DNA of 64,000 nucleotides from Pseudomonadota bacterium (lineage in GTDB: Bacteria > Myxococcota_A > Polyangia > Haliangiales > Haliangiaceae): the NCBI GenBank assembly GCA_022360315.1, contig JAKSDA010000342.1, positions 19,228-83,227 on the forward strand, given 5' to 3'. Shown in pieces: positions 28,111-36,671 of this stretch. A program made the position numbers and the translations under genes. The notes beneath the pieces were generated by a model. It was not told where the DNA came from. It did not search any database and worked only from the letters and a program-made list of their open reading frames with translations. How positions within the stretch are numbered: the first letter of the stretch is position 1; every line of letters begins with the position of its first letter.

Positions 28111-29301
28111 TCATGTCACCGGGCCTACATTGTTCGACTCGGCGAACTCGCGTTTGACTTCGGCCAACAGGCTATCGTCTTCGAGCAAGTCGGCGATCGT
28201 GCGGGCCATGGCTTTTGCGGCGACGAGCATGGTATCGATGCCGCGCTTGCTCTTGGCGAACTCGGCAAAGCGGCGTTCGTGGCACATGGTTTCACCCTGG
28301 TCGCAGATAGCCAGGCAGGGGTGAATCGAGGGTATTGCGTGGCTGATGTCTCCCATATCGGTGGAGCCGTTTCCCGCGCGTGCGTCGCTCAGCCTGGCAG
28401 TGCGGCCGAGCTCTTCGAGGGCAGTGCCGAAGCGGCGGGCCATGGCCAGGTTGGATCGCAGGTCGCGATATCCCCGGCGCGGTATGATCTCGACCTCGAC
28501 GCCACAGGCGAGCGCAGCGCCTCTGGCGCAGCGTTCCACGATCGCCCGCACTCGCTCGAGTTCGTCCTGTTCTCGGGCGCGGACGCTGAACTGGCAGGCG
28601 GCATGTTCGGGGATGATGTTGACAGCTTGACCGCCGTCGGTGATGAAACCGTGCACCCGTACTCCGTCGCGAAAGTGAACCCGTTGCGAGTCGACCAGGC
28701 GGAATGTGTCCATGCACGCAGTGAGAGCGCTCTGACCATCCCACGGCGCCACGGCGGCATGGGACGGCTTGCCGACAAATTTCATATCCAGCCACAGGCA
28801 GGCCAGCGACCGATGAGCCAGGATGTCCCGATCGAACGGATGGTACATCATGGCGGCGTCGACGCCATCGAATACGTTGGCTTCGAGCAATTCGATCTTG
28901 CCGCCTCCGCCCTCCTCGGCGGGGGTGCCGATGAACCGTACGGTTCCGGCCAGGTCCTCGGCGTGGCGGACCAGTGCCAGGAATGCTCCCACTGCGCCCG
29001 CAGCGATGAGGTTGTGGCCGCACGCGTGACCGATCTCGGGCAGAGCGTCATATTCGGCGAGCACGGCGATTGTCGGGCCGGCGCCGGCACCGATCTCGGC
29101 GTTGAGAGCTGTGGCCAGGCCCCCGGTGCCGCGCTCCACGCGCACGCCGCTGTGGCGCTCCACAGTGTCGGCGATCCATGCTGCAGCTTTGTGTTCCTCG
29201 AAGCGGAGTTCGGGATTCTCGTGAATCTGCACAGCGAGGTCGCGAAGCACGTCGCTCAAGCTGTCGACGGCATGATCCAGAGAGGAGCGATCGAGCGGCA
29301 T
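28111..29301 (-). CDS. M20-family amidohydrolase/dipeptidase
   Basis: These enzymes cleave acyl-amino acids or dipeptides with two metal ions. This 396-residue protein has the first metal motif AEYDALPEIGHACGHN and the glutamate pair in TPAEEGGGGK, and a dimerisation domain around FVGKPSHAAVAPWDG. The YDALP-x2-GHACGHN form points to the AbgB/PM20D2-type branch, which acts on small acylated amino acids or dipeptides. I use the ATG at 29301; a GTG two codons upstream is also possible. A 22-base tandem repeat lies about 30 bases upstream, possibly within its promoter. Confidence 0.92.
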   Translation of the reverse strand: MPLDRSSLDHAVDSLSDVLRDLAVQIHENPELRFEEHKAAAWIADTVERHSGVRVERGTGGLATALNAEIGAGAGPTIAVLAEYDALPEIGHACGHNLIAAGAVGAFLALVRHAEDLAGTVRFIGTPAEEGGGGKIELLEANVFDGVDAAMMYHPFDRDILAHRSLACLWLDMKFVGKPSHAAVAPWDGQSALTACMDTFRLVDSQRVHFRDGVRVHGFITDGGQAVNIIPEHAACQFSVRAREQDELERVRAIVERCARGAALACGVEVEIIPRRGYRDLRSNLAMARRFGTALEELGRTARLSDARAGNGSTDMGDISHAIPSIHPCLAICDQGETMCHERRFAEFAKSKRGIDTMLVAAKAMARTIADLLEDDSLLAEVKREFAESNNVGPVT

Positions 29302-29330
29302 GACCACAGGGTACGCGAGAACGGTGAGTC

Positions 29331-29386
29331 TGCAAGGTGAGTCTACACAGCTTGCAAGGTGAGTCTACACAGCTTGCAAGGTGAGT
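29331..29386. repeat. 22-base tandem repeat, 2.5 copies
   Basis: Two exact copies (29331-29352 and 29353-29374) begin TGCAAGGTGAGTCTACAC, followed by a 12-base partial third copy to 29386. It lies between the M20 gene and the divergent MaoC gene, where repeated binding sites for a regulator are possible. Confidence 0.9.
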
Positions 29387-29441
29387 GGGCGAGCATTGTC
29401 TGTGCGGACAGCGCGTGCATACCTGTTATGCTCCCCAGGTC

Positions 29442-29852
29442 ATGAACGTCAAGGTTGGTCAAAAAGCGAGCCGCTCGATGACTCTGACTGCCGAGCATGT
29501 GCAGAAATACGCTGAGATCACAGGCGACTACAATCCTCTCCATTTCGACAAGTCATTCGCAGCGCAGACCAAATTCGGCAAACTCGTGGTCCAGGGTGGG
29601 ATCACGACAGGCATTCTGAACGCATTGGTTGCGATGGACATGCCCGGCCCCGGGACTGTCTTTCTGAGCCACGATTGGAAATTTGTGGCGCCGGTGTATA
29701 TTGGAGATACCATCACCGGTGAAGCCGAAGTGATGAGCGTGCACGCGACAAAACCGGTTACCCAGCTCAATGTGCGTATCACGAGGCAGACCGGCGAGGT
29801 CGTCCTGGCCGGCGAGGCATGGTGCTACACGTTCGAAGTGGCCGGCAAGTAG
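29442..29852 (+). CDS. MaoC-like hotdog-fold dehydratase
   Basis: The 136-residue product is an R-specific enoyl-CoA hydratase-type protein. It shows the hydratase motif AEITGDYNPLHFDKSFA, with the catalytic Asp and His, followed by VVQGGITTGILNAL, and hotdog strands to the end. Substrates in this family are (R)-3-hydroxyacyl-CoA or enoyl-CoA thioesters. The ATG at 29442 gives the usual N-terminus (MNVKVGQKASRSMTLTAEHV); an upstream in-frame extension adds non-homologous residues. It stands alone, divergent from the M20 gene. Confidence 0.93.
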   Translation: MNVKVGQKASRSMTLTAEHVQKYAEITGDYNPLHFDKSFAAQTKFGKLVVQGGITTGILNALVAMDMPGPGTVFLSHDWKFVAPVYIGDTITGEAEVMSVHATKPVTQLNVRITRQTGEVVLAGEAWCYTFEVAGK

Positions 29853-30066
29853 AGCCAGTAGTGTCCTCAAACACAGTTTCGGGAATCCTGGGGGATATTG
29901 AATCCATTTTTGCTCAGCGTGTATTTGGCGAAGCGAGGTAGCTCCGCCGAGACCGACAACCGAGACCGCAACCTCATCGGGGCGGTTGGCTCTCAACCCG
30001 GCCGGCCCGGCCAGGAGGTGATTTTGTCGGACAGGGATACCGGCCTGGCCGGGGTGAGATTGTGGT

Positions 30067-33000
30067 TCAAAAGCGGATACGCCATAGTAGGTCGAATCCG
30101 CCGATATCGTCGCCTCCATAGTGGCTCTCGAGCAGCAGGTTGCGGCGTAGCCGCCAGCGCAGGGTGGCCTCGTTGCGGTTTTGTCGGGCTTTGGGCTCGC
30201 TGCGATAGCGGTAGCCGAGAAGCACGTTGCGACTGAGCCAGCGCCCGATGGCCAGGCCGTCGGGATAAATGCGTACGACGTCGAGCCGCACAGGCAGCTT
30301 CTTGCGCAAATCGCGAAACATATCAGCGCCGGCGGTTACCGTGGCATAGGCGATCGATGCGGCATCCTCGGGGGGCAAACCGTGCATGATGGCCAGAACA
30401 GTGGTCTCATCGGCCGGGGGATCGGATTTTGGCTGGATTTTCGGCGACACCAGCGTACCGCTTATCTCGAGCGTGACCGTGGCGTCGGGAAACTCGCGGA
30501 CCAGCCTGGCGTCGACGGCCGGGACAAGTGAGCGGCCCTCCCAGGTGAATACGCCGGTGTCGATGCGATACTTGAGGTCAAAAACCGACGCCTCACCGCG
30601 AACGGTTGTCAGACCGCCGTCGATGGCAACCAGTTTCCAGTCGCGAAACTCGAGATCGAGCGTCGGATTGCTCGTGACCAGCGCAGTGACCTCATCGTCG
30701 GCCTCGAAGATGACCCTGATACCAGCTGTCACACCTCGCATTCGTCGCGGTCCCGCGATACGCAGTCGAATGATGCGAATGGGATTGGCCCACTGTGTAC
30801 CTCCATGGCCACTTCCCGGGTCGATTCCCGGTGTGTTGATCGACAGGGTTTCGGCGCCGGCTGTGCCTGACTCTCGAGCATCGGGTGCGATCCGGTCGGC
30901 CGGTCGATCGCCGTCACTGAATACGACGTCTTCGAGCTCGCCGACGCGCTGCAGCGAGTTTCCGGCTTCGCGAATATTCACCCGAGCTCCCTGTTGCACG
31001 GCCAGATGCGCATCGATTTCGCCGTCTTTGTAGCCGCCCAGGATCTCTGCGCGACCCGATGTGGCAGCCGCATACTCGGGCCAGATCAGAGCGAGCTCGG
31101 CACAACGAATGCTGCCGCGGAATCTTCGCGGAATCGAATTGACGAGATCGATGCGACCGTTTGCCCACAGGCGACCCCGATCGATGTACCCGGCCAGTCT
31201 GCGTACGGCGATGCGATCTGCCGCCACTTCGAACCTGGCCGAGATGCCGTGGACGCGCCGGCTGCCGGCTGCCAGCCAGATGGCTCCATCGCGCAACTCG
31301 ACCGTACCCGAGACAATCGGTCGATCGGGATTTCCCGTAAGCTCGAGGTCGGCGTCGACCTCGCCGCCGACCCCGGCAAGTATGCTCGGGCCTTTTTCGG
31401 CAAATACCCGGGCAAACGACAGATCGAGGCCGCGAGCCCGCAGATCGAAATCGAGTTGCGAGTCCCGGCCGGGATAATAGCCACCAACCGCTCGCACGGT
31501 GCCGCCGTCCGACTGATCGACACGGATCTCGCCAGCCGCGGCCCGGCGTGAGATCTCGCCGGCGAACGCGATTCGCGCCAGGGATACGCCGAGTAGAGAA
31601 GGATCCGCGATTCTGGTGTCTTTTGTCGCAAAAACCGGATTTGCCGCTTGCCCGGTGACCGCAACACGGCCGGAAAGTCGGCCGCGAGGGATAGCCTGAT
31701 GAGGTCCGGCGCGGGGCGGGGAGAAGCGATCGGTATCCAGCCAGCCAGTAGCGAAAAGTCGCGCCACATCGAGGTCGTCAAACACGAGCTCGGCCTGTAT
31801 CGATGCACTGCCAACCAGCGCGGCAGGGTCGTGTGCTCGCTCTTGCCACAGGCTGGACAGAGCCACGGCCAGGGTTCCGGTGCCCGAGGTGAGCCGGGAT
31901 CCATCGTGATTCAGCACGGCCTGGCCGGTCAAGCCGTCTTCGCGCCAGACCCCGGAAAACTGGCCACTGAGCCCGCGATACACCCGTCGGCCAGCTTTGA
32001 CGGTACTGTCGGCCACGGTGAGGGCGATGTGGAGCTCGCTGTCGCTGTCCTGGCGGGACAGCTCGACCACACCGCCGACTCGACCGAGGATGGGAAAACT
32101 CTCGCCCACAATGGCCTGGACCGAGGATAGCTCCACCTCTGTGGCCGCAATGCGAACTCTGCGTGCGTCGCGGAGCTCGACCTGGCGCCAGGCCACCGGG
32201 TCGAATAGCGAGACCGGCGGGGTCAGATCGAGGTTCACTGCCAGCTGGCTGGCGCTGCCGGGTTCGCGCAAGGAGGCGTCGAGCTGCAGTCGCCGTCCGT
32301 GGAGATCGATCCGCAAAGAGCCCTCGATCGAGGGCGCTCCATCGCGCCAGGTCAGCTCTCGAAACTCGGCGTCGCCTGCGATTTTCCAGGTTTTGCCCTC
32401 GCGGTAGATACGGGCCAGTCCGCTGGCCTGACCGGTGAGACGGATATCGAATAGCCGGGCGACGGTCGCCAGATCGAGTGAGGTGATGCCGACCAGAAGC
32501 TCGTCGCGGCCCGCCTTGCCAACGCGGTCGGTGATTCGATCGATGGCCACCGCGCCGTCTACCGAAAACTGTCCCGCCGACGAGACAGCGACGATTTGGT
32601 CAATACGCAAGCGGCCCCGTGGCCGCCTGGTCACGGTTCCACCCCGACCTCGCCACATCAAACCATTGCTGGACACCTGGTACTCGCCCATGGCAATGCG
32701 CTGCCAGCGCCAGCTCTCCCGATCCAAGGTGATGGTCGCCCGGGTGTCGGCCCACTCGATCACGGCTGTGCGACTGCCCGCAACGATGTTGGCGTCAGTT
32801 GCCGTGGCGTCGATTGTAGCCGCGATACGACTGCCGCGATCGAATACTGTTCCGTCCAGGACCAGGCGGCCGATGCGATGATTGTGTCGATTCGCATGAG
32901 CTGCGCGCAGCCGGACCCGGGTGGTGGCGGGAAGCCGGCCACGGAAAAGATCGGCAAGGTGGACCCGGGATGTGGCCACGGTGACCTCGGCGCGACGCGC

Positions 33001-34566
33001 TGCACCCAAGCCGGCAACCTTGGCCCCGATCACAGAAGCCGATAAACTGGCGGAAAGCTGATCAAGTGGCCCGGACACATCGAGGGTCAGCGACTCGGCA
33101 TCTCCCCATAACGCACCCTGGCTCAGCCGAGTTAGATCGGAAATCCGGCCCTCAAAATGAGCGCCTTCTACGTGGATGGGGTCGGCTGCAATGTCGAGGT
33201 CGGTATCGCCGGCCAGGCCGATCCACGGGCCAAGCGGCTCGCCGAGTGGCGTGGCCTGGACGTCGAGTGAGGTGGCGATGTGTCCGCCCTCGATGCCGGT
33301 GTCAATGGTGCCGTGAATCGCCAGACCATGGGCCTCGAGTTCGGTCCTGGCAGTGATCGATGCCGTTCCTCGACGGCTGGACCGGTTCACATCGGACAGG
33401 TCGGCCCATATCGTCATCTCGACGGGCAGGGCAGCCCTGCCCGCGAGGCCCGATGCCGCGGTGCCCGCCCGATCGCCGCGCGATGCAGAGAAGCCCGATA
33501 AATCCAGATGGGTTCGCCCGATGGCCGCGGCCATGGTCAGATCGACGGATAGGTCGGAGCCGATGTGCAGTTCCAGATCAGCTCCGATGCCAGGCTCCTG
33601 GCCCTGCACGGACACGCCGATTTTCCACACTGCCTCCCCGGGCTGCCACAGGAGGCTGGCGTTATCGATACGGAAAGCCGACGGTGTGGCGTCAGCGATG
33701 GCCGGGCAATGAGGTCGTATCTGCGGCAGATCGTGCGTGGCCAGATCACACGCCCAAACCCGATCATCGGAGTGCCAGATCGCATTACCGCTGGCGGTGA
33801 TGAGCCTCTCGGTGCCGAGGTCGAGCTCGACTCGCAGATCTTCGATACTGGATTGGCGCAGGTGCAACGCGATCGGATCGAACACCAGATGAGCCTTGCC
33901 CATATCGATCTGGCCAGCTGCGTCGGCCTTCAAGTCCCATTCGTGCCAGCGCAAAACGCTCTTGTCGATGGCGAAGGTCTGTTCGTCGGCGCTGAAGATC
34001 AGGTTGCCCTCGAGCTCTTCGAGCGCGATAGCGATGTGCTCGGGTGCCGCGGCGGCCCGCTGGATCTGGACCTGCCCGTCGCGGATGGCGAGATCGGTGA
34101 TCGATATCAGACGCTCGTCGTGATCGGGTCGGGAATCCCTGGCAAAGAGCTCCACCACGTTGGTCTTGCCGTCCTCGTCCACGCGTATGTTCACCTTCAC
34201 GCCCGAGGCGTCGAGCGACTGGATGCGCGTCTCTCCGTAGAGCAATGGCAAGAGCAAGACATCGAGTTCGATGGTGTCGATCTCGATGACGCTCTCGCCA
34301 TTGGCGTTGATGTTGTCGGTTGTGCGGCGAATTTTGACATCGCGGACATGCGCCCGACCGGACAGGCGGATCGAAAACTCGCCGATGGTCACCTGGCGTT
34401 GTCCCGGCGCTGAGAGTGCATCCTCGAGAAAGCGCCTGGCCCGATTCTGGCCGCATTCGCTGGAAAACCAGGTCATGCCCGCAACCGCGGTAATGATCCA
34501 CAGGACCGCAAAGCCGGCCGCGAGGCGGCGCACGATGGATCCCGAGGGCTCATCTCGGCGGTTCAA
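30067..34566 (-). CDS. tamB: TamB-type translocation and assembly/lipid-transport protein
   Basis: TamB-like proteins span the periplasm as long beta-rich bridges and work with an Omp85 partner or in lipid transport. This protein has about 1499 residues if started at the TTG at 34566, which overlaps the TamA stop as TTGA; a longer frame reaches 34641. An N-terminal membrane anchor (AAGFAVLWIITAVAGMTW) is followed by over 1000 residues of repeated beta strands with AsmA-like features, and a C-terminal DUF490/TamB domain ending WRLRRNLLLESHYGG then LLWRIRF. The position directly after an Omp85 gene is the classic TamA-TamB order. Confidence 0.9.
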   Translation of the reverse strand: MNRRDEPSGSIVRRLAAGFAVLWIITAVAGMTWFSSECGQNRARRFLEDALSAPGQRQVTIGEFSIRLSGRAHVRDVKIRRTTDNINANGESVIEIDTIELDVLLLPLLYGETRIQSLDASGVKVNIRVDEDGKTNVVELFARDSRPDHDERLISITDLAIRDGQVQIQRAAAAPEHIAIALEELEGNLIFSADEQTFAIDKSVLRWHEWDLKADAAGQIDMGKAHLVFDPIALHLRQSSIEDLRVELDLGTERLITASGNAIWHSDDRVWACDLATHDLPQIRPHCPAIADATPSAFRIDNASLLWQPGEAVWKIGVSVQGQEPGIGADLELHIGSDLSVDLTMAAAIGRTHLDLSGFSASRGDRAGTAASGLAGRAALPVEMTIWADLSDVNRSSRRGTASITARTELEAHGLAIHGTIDTGIEGGHIATSLDVQATPLGEPLGPWIGLAGDTDLDIAADPIHVEGAHFEGRISDLTRLSQGALWGDAESLTLDVSGPLDQLSASLSASVIGAKVAGLGAARRAEVTVATSRVHLADLFRGRLPATTRVRLRAAHANRHNHRIGRLVLDGTVFDRGSRIAATIDATATDANIVAGSRTAVIEWADTRATITLDRESWRWQRIAMGEYQVSSNGLMWRGRGGTVTRRPRGRLRIDQIVAVSSAGQFSVDGAVAIDRITDRVGKAGRDELLVGITSLDLATVARLFDIRLTGQASGLARIYREGKTWKIAGDAEFRELTWRDGAPSIEGSLRIDLHGRRLQLDASLREPGSASQLAVNLDLTPPVSLFDPVAWRQVELRDARRVRIAATEVELSSVQAIVGESFPILGRVGGVVELSRQDSDSELHIALTVADSTVKAGRRVYRGLSGQFSGVWREDGLTGQAVLNHDGSRLTSGTGTLAVALSSLWQERAHDPAALVGSASIQAELVFDDLDVARLFATGWLDTDRFSPPRAGPHQAIPRGRLSGRVAVTGQAANPVFATKDTRIADPSLLGVSLARIAFAGEISRRAAAGEIRVDQSDGGTVRAVGGYYPGRDSQLDFDLRARGLDLSFARVFAEKGPSILAGVGGEVDADLELTGNPDRPIVSGTVELRDGAIWLAAGSRRVHGISARFEVAADRIAVRRLAGYIDRGRLWANGRIDLVNSIPRRFRGSIRCAELALIWPEYAAATSGRAEILGGYKDGEIDAHLAVQQGARVNIREAGNSLQRVGELEDVVFSDGDRPADRIAPDARESGTAGAETLSINTPGIDPGSGHGGTQWANPIRIIRLRIAGPRRMRGVTAGIRVIFEADDEVTALVTSNPTLDLEFRDWKLVAIDGGLTTVRGEASVFDLKYRIDTGVFTWEGRSLVPAVDARLVREFPDATVTLEISGTLVSPKIQPKSDPPADETTVLAIMHGLPPEDAASIAYATVTAGADMFRDLRKKLPVRLDVVRIYPDGLAIGRWLSRNVLLGYRYRSEPKARQNRNEATLRWRLRRNLLLESHYGGDDIGGFDLLWRIRF

Positions 34567-36671
34567 AATGCCTCCCCGATGCTGAAGTGAAAGAGGGTCG
34601 ATTTGTCGGGATCGGGATCGGGGCAGGCGTCGAGGGTGCACTGGCTGCGCCGGTTTGCCCGGTAGGCCAGATCAAAGCGAATGGGCAAGAGCGGGCTGAA
34701 ATACCGCAGGCCCACGCCGAGGGCCACGTGCACATCGGTCGGGTCGAGAGTACTCGCCGACTCGGTGACATCGCCGGCATCGACAAAAAACACCAGACCG
34801 AGCGCCGACTCGGTCCACTGGACGAGACGCACGCGCAGGCCAGCACTGGCCTCGATCAGAGCATTGCCGCCGATGGGAACCGAGGTGGCGACCTCCGCAT
34901 TGCCCTCTTGTACCGCGATGACCGGCGATAAACGGCGCAGGGCAAAACCGCGATGGGTTGACGAACCGCCGCTGAAGAAGCGCTGGGTGAGCGGACCGGA
35001 TGGTCCAGATGTGTCCAGCCCGCCGGCTCGACCGCTCGCCGTGAACAAGAAGCCGGCGCGCACCCGCCCGGCCACGACCAGGCGTTGCCCCCACGGCACA
35101 TAGCCGCGCACATCGGTGAGCGTCTTGCCGTACGGCCCCTGGCTATCGGCAAACGATATGCCCTCTTCCCAGCGCTGCTCGGCATACCAGCCTGAATTCG
35201 GTTGCAGGCGGTCGTCGCGGCGATCGATGGAGACGCTCTGTTGCAGAAAGACAATACCGAGGGGGTCGCTGGTACCGAGCTGTTCGAAGTCGATCCCGGT
35301 CGCCGGTGAGATCTGCAGCCATTGGCCCTCGACCCCGACGCTGATCCGGATGCGATTGTTCCACAACAACCGCTCGAGGTTCAGCCCACCGGACGGTCCA
35401 GTCGTGGCGTAGGCGTCGAAGCGATCGAGGGTGTAGGCGGCAAATGCTCCCGCAGCCAGGCGGGGCCACAGGAAGTCCTGGCGGGTGAGTTCGCCCCGGG
35501 CGTCGTACACCACGCTGCGCTCCTCGCCGATGCCGGGCAAAACCACGTAGCCGGGGCGAAGTCCCGCGCGAAAGGTCAATAGCGGGTCGATAAAGCGGTA
35601 CACAGTGAGCTCGGCGCGGCCGTGTACCTCGACCCGGGTATCGAGCGATTCGAAGATGCCCAGGCCGGCCAGGCTGCCCAATCCCTCGGCGCCCAGTCCG
35701 CCGCCGAGCTTGACGTCGTACCGCTTGCCCTCGCGGACCTGTACCGCGATATCGATCACCGTGGGGCGCCCGTCCCTGGCCGGGCCGGAAATTCGCTCGG
35801 CCGGCTCGATGTGCACCGAGCTGAACTGACCGAGTTCATACAGATCCTTGCGGGTTGTGCGCAGTTTTTTAACCGAGTATACGTCACCCTTGCGCCAGGC
35901 CAGACGGGTGCGAATGGTTGCAGAGGGAATTCTGTGATTGCCCCGGATCCGAGTTTTGCCGAAGCGAACCACAGGACCGGTGTCGATGTCGAACGCGACG
36001 TTGGCGGTGTAGCGCTGGCGATCGACTTCTATCTTGCCGTCCACGCGAGCATAGATGTAACCAGATGCCTCGAGCGCGTCGAGCAAACGCTGTTTGGCCA
36101 CCAGGTAGTTTTCGTGGACCAGGATGTCCTTGCGTCGAAGCCGCACCGAATCGAGAACCGAATACGCGTCGATATCGATCCTTGCCGGCCAGCCCGTGAT
36201 CGCGATGAGGTTCACTCGAGTGGCTGTGCCCTCGTCGATGAAGATCGTGATCGCCACCGCATCGGCGGTGCCCTGACCCGGGCCAGACCGGCTGGCGCCG
36301 GACCGACTGGGCGGAGCCGGACTGACCCGACTGGTGACACGGGCTGAAAAGTATCCCCGCGCCCGATAGAACGCGGCGACTCGCTTTTCGTCCAATTTCA
36401 GCGTGGCAAGATCGTAGACACGGTGAGCGAGCCGATCGTTGCCCTGACCGTAGTGAAGTTTGGCCAGAATCGCCGCGGTGGAAAATGCTCGATTGCCCTC
36501 GACAGTCACGCTGCCGACCCGGCGGATCGCGGGAGCCGAGCCATCGGGGGACGAGCCATCGGGGCCAGAGCCATGGCCCGCTCGTATCGGGCCGGGGGCC
36601 ACTCGGGCCGGCCTGCCACCACATGCCGAGGCCATGGCGAGGACGGTCAAGATGGCGATACCGCGGTTCAT
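34563..36671 (-). CDS. tamA: Omp85-family outer-membrane assembly protein, TamA/BamA-like
   Basis: The 702-residue protein has an N-terminal signal with Ser-Ala-Cys at 15-17, weakly lipobox-like, and then Pro/Gly/Ser-rich sequence. POTRA-type repeats start near residue 50 (VGSVTVEGNRAFSTAAILAK); a later one reads VRFGKTRIRGNHRIPSATI. The barrel begins near residue 320 (YDVKLGGGLGAEG) and holds the Omp85 lid-loop motif FFSGGSSTHRGF, ending in Gly-Glu-Ala-Phe. It inserts outer-membrane proteins, most likely with the TamB partner next to it. Its ATG overlaps the stop of the giant membrane protein by four bases (ATGA), and its stop overlaps the TamB start, so all three are translationally coupled. 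Confidence 0.92.
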   Translation of the reverse strand: MNRGIAILTVLAMASACGGRPARVAPGPIRAGHGSGPDGSSPDGSAPAIRRVGSVTVEGNRAFSTAAILAKLHYGQGNDRLAHRVYDLATLKLDEKRVAAFYRARGYFSARVTSRVSPAPPSRSGASRSGPGQGTADAVAITIFIDEGTATRVNLIAITGWPARIDIDAYSVLDSVRLRRKDILVHENYLVAKQRLLDALEASGYIYARVDGKIEVDRQRYTANVAFDIDTGPVVRFGKTRIRGNHRIPSATIRTRLAWRKGDVYSVKKLRTTRKDLYELGQFSSVHIEPAERISGPARDGRPTVIDIAVQVREGKRYDVKLGGGLGAEGLGSLAGLGIFESLDTRVEVHGRAELTVYRFIDPLLTFRAGLRPGYVVLPGIGEERSVVYDARGELTRQDFLWPRLAAGAFAAYTLDRFDAYATTGPSGGLNLERLLWNNRIRISVGVEGQWLQISPATGIDFEQLGTSDPLGIVFLQQSVSIDRRDDRLQPNSGWYAEQRWEEGISFADSQGPYGKTLTDVRGYVPWGQRLVVAGRVRAGFLFTASGRAGGLDTSGPSGPLTQRFFSGGSSTHRGFALRRLSPVIAVQEGNAEVATSVPIGGNALIEASAGLRVRLVQWTESALGLVFFVDAGDVTESASTLDPTDVHVALGVGLRYFSPLLPIRFDLAYRANRRSQCTLDACPDPDPDKSTLFHFSIGEAF

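Noticed and set aside
32635..33050. Several open frames opposite tamB
   Set aside because: No motif; TamB has the continuous homologous frame.
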